A DNA stretch of 64,000 nucleotides from the NCBI GenBank assembly GCA_900473415.1, contig UCLR01000007.1, forward strand, positions 62,001-126,000. The letters run 5' to 3'. The notes under the pieces are model-generated. The model was not told the origin of the DNA. It saw only the letters and a program-made list of their open reading frames with translations, and searched no databases. This document shows, piece by piece, positions 60,995 through 64,000 of the stretch. Numbering within the stretch: position 1 is the stretch's first letter; the number at the start of each line of letters is the position of its first letter. This stretch comes from Hyphomicrobiales bacterium. Its GTDB lineage: Bacteria > Pseudomonadota > Alphaproteobacteria > Rhizobiales > Beijerinckiaceae. Position numbers and translations under genes: made by a program.

Positions 60995-62824
60995 ATGACC
61001 GAGACCGTCACGAACCAGCGCCCCGCTCGGACCACGTTCCGGCAGGCTGCGCAAGAGGCCGGGCCGATTGGCCTGACGCCGGCCGGGCTGCAGGCGCAAG
61101 CGACGCTGCGCGCGCGGCGGCTGGCCGTGCTCGCGCTGAACCTCGTCACACTGGCTGCGCTGCTCGCCGGACTCGGTGTCGTGCTCGGCGCGGGCGGCTG
61201 GAGCGCGGCGGATGTCGTGATCTTCATGGCTTTCCTCGTCGCTGCGCCCTGGACCGTGCTCGGCTTCTGGAACGCCGTGATCGGGCTCTGGTTGCTGCAT
61301 GGGCATCGCGACGGCCTCAAAGCCGTCGTGCCCTTCGTCGAGGTCGGTGAGCGCGCTTCGCCGCTCCTGCTGCGCACCGCCGTGCTGATGACGCTGCGCA
61401 ACGAGGATCCTGCCCGTGCTTTCCGCCGGCTCAGGGTCGTGAAGGAAAGCCTCGATGCCACGGGAGAGGGCGTCTGGTTCGACTATTTCGTGCTGTCGGA
61501 CACCAGCGATCCTGCGGTAGCCGAAGCCGAAGCGGCGCTGGCGGAAGCCTGGGCGCAGGAGATCGGCGAACCGGCGCGGCTGACCTATCGCCGCCGCCTC
61601 GACAATGCCGGCTTCAAGGCCGGCAACCTGCGCGATTTCTGCGAGCATTGGGGCGAGCGCTACGAATTGATGCTGCCGCTCGACGCCGACAGCGTCATGG
61701 CGGGCGAGACCATCGTGAAGCTGGTGCGGATGATGCAGGCCCATCCGAGGCTCGGCATCCTGCAGAGCCTCGTCGTCGGCATGCCGAGCCGCTCTGCTTT
61801 TGCGCGCATCTTCCAATTTGGCATGCGCCACGGCATGCGGCCCTACACCATGGGCTCGGCGTGGTGGGGCGGCGACTGCGGGCCGTTCTGGGGGCACAAC
61901 GCGCTGGTGCGGATCGCGCCTTTCCGCGAGCATTGCCATCTGCCCGTCCTGCCCGGCGGGCCGCCGCTTAGCGGGGCAGTCATGAGTCACGACCAGGTCG
62001 AGGCGGTGCTGATGCGCCGGGCCGGCTACGAGGTGCGGGTGCTGCCGGTCGAGGGGGGAAGCTGGGAAGAGAACCCGCCGACCATGCTCGATTTCGCGCG
62101 GCGTGACCTGCGCTGGTGCCTCGGCAATCTGCAATATCTGAAGCTGCTCAATCTGCCCGGCCTCGAGCCGATGAGCCGCTTCCAGCTGCTCTGGGCGATC
62201 CTGATGTTTCTCGGCCTGCCTGCCTGGACGCTGATGATCGCGCTCACGCCGCTCAAGCTGATCGAAGACAGCTCGATCGCCGATTATCCCGCCGGGACGG
62301 CTGCCGGGCTCTATCTGCTGTTTCTGATCCTGTACCTCTCGCCGAAACTGGCCGGCTTCACTGACACCCTGCTGACGCACCATGGCGTGCGGCGCTATGG
62401 CGGCGGGGTGCGCTTCCTGCTCTCGGCGGGGATCGAGATCGTCTTTGCCTTCCTGCAGGGCGCGGTCTCCAGCTTCCGGACGACGCTGTTCATGATCGGG
62501 CTCGTCTTCGGCCGTGCCCGGATCGGCTGGAACGGGCAGGCGCGTGATGCCCATGCCTTGTCCTTCCCCACGGCGCTCGCTGGGCTGTGGCCGCATCTCG
62601 TGTTCGGCAGCTATCTGTTCGCCACGCTCTACGCGCTGTCGCCTGCGGTTCTGCTCTGGTCGCTGCCACTGACGGCGGGCTATCTGCTGGCGATCCCCTT
62701 CGCTATGCTGACGGCTGCGCCTTCGCTCGGAGCGCGGCTCTCGCGAGCCGGGCTCTGCGGCATACCGGAGGATTTCGCGATGCCACCCGTGCTGGCCGCC
62801 ATCCGAGACGGGGAGCCGGAATGA
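60995..62824 (+). CDS. opgH: Glucan biosynthesis glucosyltransferase H-like (OpgH/MdoH family), short form
   Basis: A 609-residue inner-membrane GT2 enzyme that makes the beta-1,2-glucan backbone of osmoregulated periplasmic glucans from UDP-glucose. Two N-terminal helices (about 43-66 and 72-101) precede the cytoplasmic catalytic domain. Its motifs are LMTLRNEDPARAFRRL, LDNAGFKAGNLRDF, the DADS at 230-233, GPFWGHNALVRI, LSGAVMSHDQVEAVLMRRAGYEVR and SWEENPPTMLDFARRDLRWCLGNLQYLKLL. About six C-terminal helices and GRARIGWNGQARD follow. E. coli OpgH is 847 residues, so both termini are shorter here. No opgG is seen; an FkbM methyltransferase overlaps by four bases. Confidence 0.9.
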   Translation: MTETVTNQRPARTTFRQAAQEAGPIGLTPAGLQAQATLRARRLAVLALNLVTLAALLAGLGVVLGAGGWSAADVVIFMAFLVAAPWTVLGFWNAVIGLWLLHGHRDGLKAVVPFVEVGERASPLLLRTAVLMTLRNEDPARAFRRLRVVKESLDATGEGVWFDYFVLSDTSDPAVAEAEAALAEAWAQEIGEPARLTYRRRLDNAGFKAGNLRDFCEHWGERYELMLPLDADSVMAGETIVKLVRMMQAHPRLGILQSLVVGMPSRSAFARIFQFGMRHGMRPYTMGSAWWGGDCGPFWGHNALVRIAPFREHCHLPVLPGGPPLSGAVMSHDQVEAVLMRRAGYEVRVLPVEGGSWEENPPTMLDFARRDLRWCLGNLQYLKLLNLPGLEPMSRFQLLWAILMFLGLPAWTLMIALTPLKLIEDSSIADYPAGTAAGLYLLFLILYLSPKLAGFTDTLLTHHGVRRYGGGVRFLLSAGIEIVFAFLQGAVSSFRTTLFMIGLVFGRARIGWNGQARDAHALSFPTALAGLWPHLVFGSYLFATLYALSPAVLLWSLPLTAGYLLAIPFAMLTAAPSLGARLSRAGLCGIPEDFAMPPVLAAIRDGEPE

Positions 62825-63579
62825 ACGCCGTCACCTACCCGAAGGGAACGGTGAAGGCACTCTCGCGCTCCTTGCGCATCTATCATGGCGACAATGACCG
62901 CCGCGCGGCGATGGACCGGTTCTACGGAACGTTCCTCGCGCCGGGCGATCTCGCTTTCGACGTCGGTGCCCATGTCGGTGACCGCGTCTCCTCATTCCGC
63001 CGGCTCGGCGCGCGCGTGGTCGCGCTGGAGCCGCAGCCGGGCCCGGCCCGCATCATCCGGCTGATCCACCGGCGCGACCCGCTGGTGACGCTGATCGAAG
63101 CGGCCTGCGGCGACCATGAGGGCTCGATCGCGCTAAGGATCAACCGTACGAACCCGACCGTCTCGACGGCCTCGGCCGCTTTTATCGGCGCTGCGACCGG
63201 GGCGAAGGGCTGGGAAGGCCAGGTCTGGGACCACGAGATCACCGTGCCCTGCACGACGCTCGACGGGCTGATCCAGCGCCACGGCCTGCCGAAGCTGCTC
63301 AAGATCGATGTCGAGGGCTTCGAGGCGCATGTGCTGGCGGGGCTGACGCGGGCCGTTCCGGTGATCTCCTTCGAATTCACCACGATCCAGCGCGATGTCG
63401 CCGAGGCCTGCCTGGCCGTGCTGGAGACGCTTGGCCCCTACCGCTACAACGTCGCCCTCGGCGAGAGCCAGAGGCTGGAACTGCCTGCGCCGGTTGGCGT
63501 TGAGGCGATGGGCTCGTATCTGCGCGGCCTGCCTCACGCGGAGAATTCGGGCGATGTCTACGCCATCCTGCAACACTGA
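62821..63579 (+). CDS. FkbM-family methyltransferase
   Basis: A 252-residue SAM methyltransferase. It shows GDLAFDVGAHVGDRVSSFRRLGARVVALEPQP (SAM site), CGDHEGSIALRINRTNPTVSTAS, TLDGLIQRHGLPKLLKIDVEGFEAHVLAGL (FkbM signature IDVEG) and VISFEFT. FkbM enzymes O-methylate sugars or small molecules. Its ATG overlaps the opgH stop (ATGA), so it may modify the glucan or another cell-surface sugar. Confidence 0.9.
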   Translation: MNAVTYPKGTVKALSRSLRIYHGDNDRRAAMDRFYGTFLAPGDLAFDVGAHVGDRVSSFRRLGARVVALEPQPGPARIIRLIHRRDPLVTLIEAACGDHEGSIALRINRTNPTVSTASAAFIGAATGAKGWEGQVWDHEITVPCTTLDGLIQRHGLPKLLKIDVEGFEAHVLAGLTRAVPVISFEFTTIQRDVAEACLAVLETLGPYRYNVALGESQRLELPAPVGVEAMGSYLRGLPHAENSGDVYAILQH

Positions 63580-63591
63580 GAATGCAGCCTC

Positions 63592-64000
63592 ATGAGGTGC
63601 TCGCGCCTGCGCGCCGTCGCCCTCTTCGCCTCAGCCGCCTTCCTGGCCGCGCCGGCCTTCGCCGCTGACGACATCGCCGTCGAGGTAAAGAACGAATCCG
63701 AGCCGGTGCTCTGCGCCGAGAAGGACAACGTCACCATCAAGGCGATCTCGCCGCAAGTGCGGCGCTTCCAGATCGAGGCGGCCCATCCGGCCTATATCGC
63801 CGGGCTCATGCGCGACAATTGGGATGCCGATTGGACGCATTGCGACATGAAGGGCGATCCGTCCTTCGCGCCGCCGACGCCGCCGCGCCGCATCACCTTC
63901 TGGGAAACGATCGAGTACTGGCTCGTCGGCTACACCTTCCCGAGCTTCTGGCGGCCGGCCGAGGCGACTTTCCGGGTCGGCGACAGGGTCGAGAAGGGCT
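63592..64000 (+). CDS. Exported protein of unknown function (3' end outside window)
   Basis: The first 136 codons of an exported protein. The signal peptide of about 24 residues (RLRAVALFASAAFLAAPAFA) is followed by DDIAVEVKNESEPVLCAEKDNVTIKAISPQVRRFQIEAAHPAYIAGLMRDNWDADWTHCDM, a beta-rich domain with two cysteines (positions about 41 and 84) that may form a disulfide. It lies 12 bases after the FkbM stop, so it is probably in the same operon as opgH. I do not recognise the family and cannot see the C-terminus. Confidence 0.75.
   Translation, partial: MRCSRLRAVALFASAAFLAAPAFAADDIAVEVKNESEPVLCAEKDNVTIKAISPQVRRFQIEAAHPAYIAGLMRDNWDADWTHCDMKGDPSFAPPTPPRRITFWETIEYWLVGYTFPSFWRPAEATFRVGDRVEKG

Noticed and set aside
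60917..62596. 559-codon frame antisense to the opgH-like gene
   Set aside because: Shadow composition; the plus strand carries the DADS and other family motifs.

Overview
The window is GC-rich (mostly around two thirds G+C), densely coded DNA from an alphaproteobacterium, most likely of the order Hyphomicrobiales (Rhizobiales); a Bosea-like genus is my best guess. The evidence is the cell-cycle and flagellar regulatory set (CtrA, SciP, ChpT, FlbD), an operon order close to that of Caulobacter (sciP next to fliF-fliG-fliH-fliN-flbD), a PmtA-like lipid methyltransferase, a DUF1134 protein and an HWE-type histidine kinase. I see no transposase, phage gene or CRISPR array, so this looks like chromosome backbone with small accessory insertions.

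1-6.5 kb holds a truncated dolichol-phosphate-mannose-synthase-like glycosyltransferase, a nuclease-fold protein, phosphoglucomutase, a GAF-PAS-HWE histidine kinase and ferredoxin-NADP reductase. 6.8-15.5 kb is a type I secretion locus. It has a 1229-residue RTX/beta-solenoid cargo protein on the minus strand, a LysR regulator, and on the plus strand a PrtD-type ABC exporter with its HlyD-type adaptor. A perfect CtrA box lies upstream of the cargo gene. A shared dyad (TCGATA-N5-TATCGA type) occurs on the exporter side and on the cargo side of the regulator gene.

15.5-18.4 kb carries a LysE-type exporter, a tRNA with CAT anticodon, PmtA-like methyltransferase and mnmA. 18.4-30.6 kb is the first flagellar block: fliK-flgD behind a sigma-54 promoter, sciP, then fliF-fliG-fliH-fliN-flbD behind a CtrA-like box, and flhA. 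A CGGCA-N5-TGCCG dyad occurs upstream of both fliK and flhA and is a candidate FlbD site. 30.7-34.4 kb holds transporters, a copper-type pair and an acetyltransferase. 34.4-45.2 kb is the second motility block: fliJ and fliI separated by an opposite-strand MFS gene, then ctrA, and a minus-strand run chpT-cheA-cheW-cheY-cheB-cheR. The window therefore encodes the regulators of CtrA activity (ChpT phosphotransferase, SciP inhibitor), CtrA itself, and likely CtrA targets.

45.4-56.3 kb has cysQ, several exported proteins of unknown function, a sugar-kinase/HAD pair, a class C beta-lactamase-like esterase, a large membrane protein and ribA. 57.1-61 kb is a tightly overlapping minus-strand operon: MDR dehydrogenase, VOC protein, divergent 6-pyruvoyl-tetrahydropterin-synthase-like protein, GT4 glycosyltransferase and methyltransferase. 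It looks like a small uncharacterised pathway, possibly for a glycosylated, methylated pterin-like compound. Divergent from it is an OpgH/MdoH-like glucosyltransferase, overlapping an FkbM methyltransferase and followed by a truncated exported protein at the window end.

All calls come from reading the sequence and recalling protein families; no database search was run.
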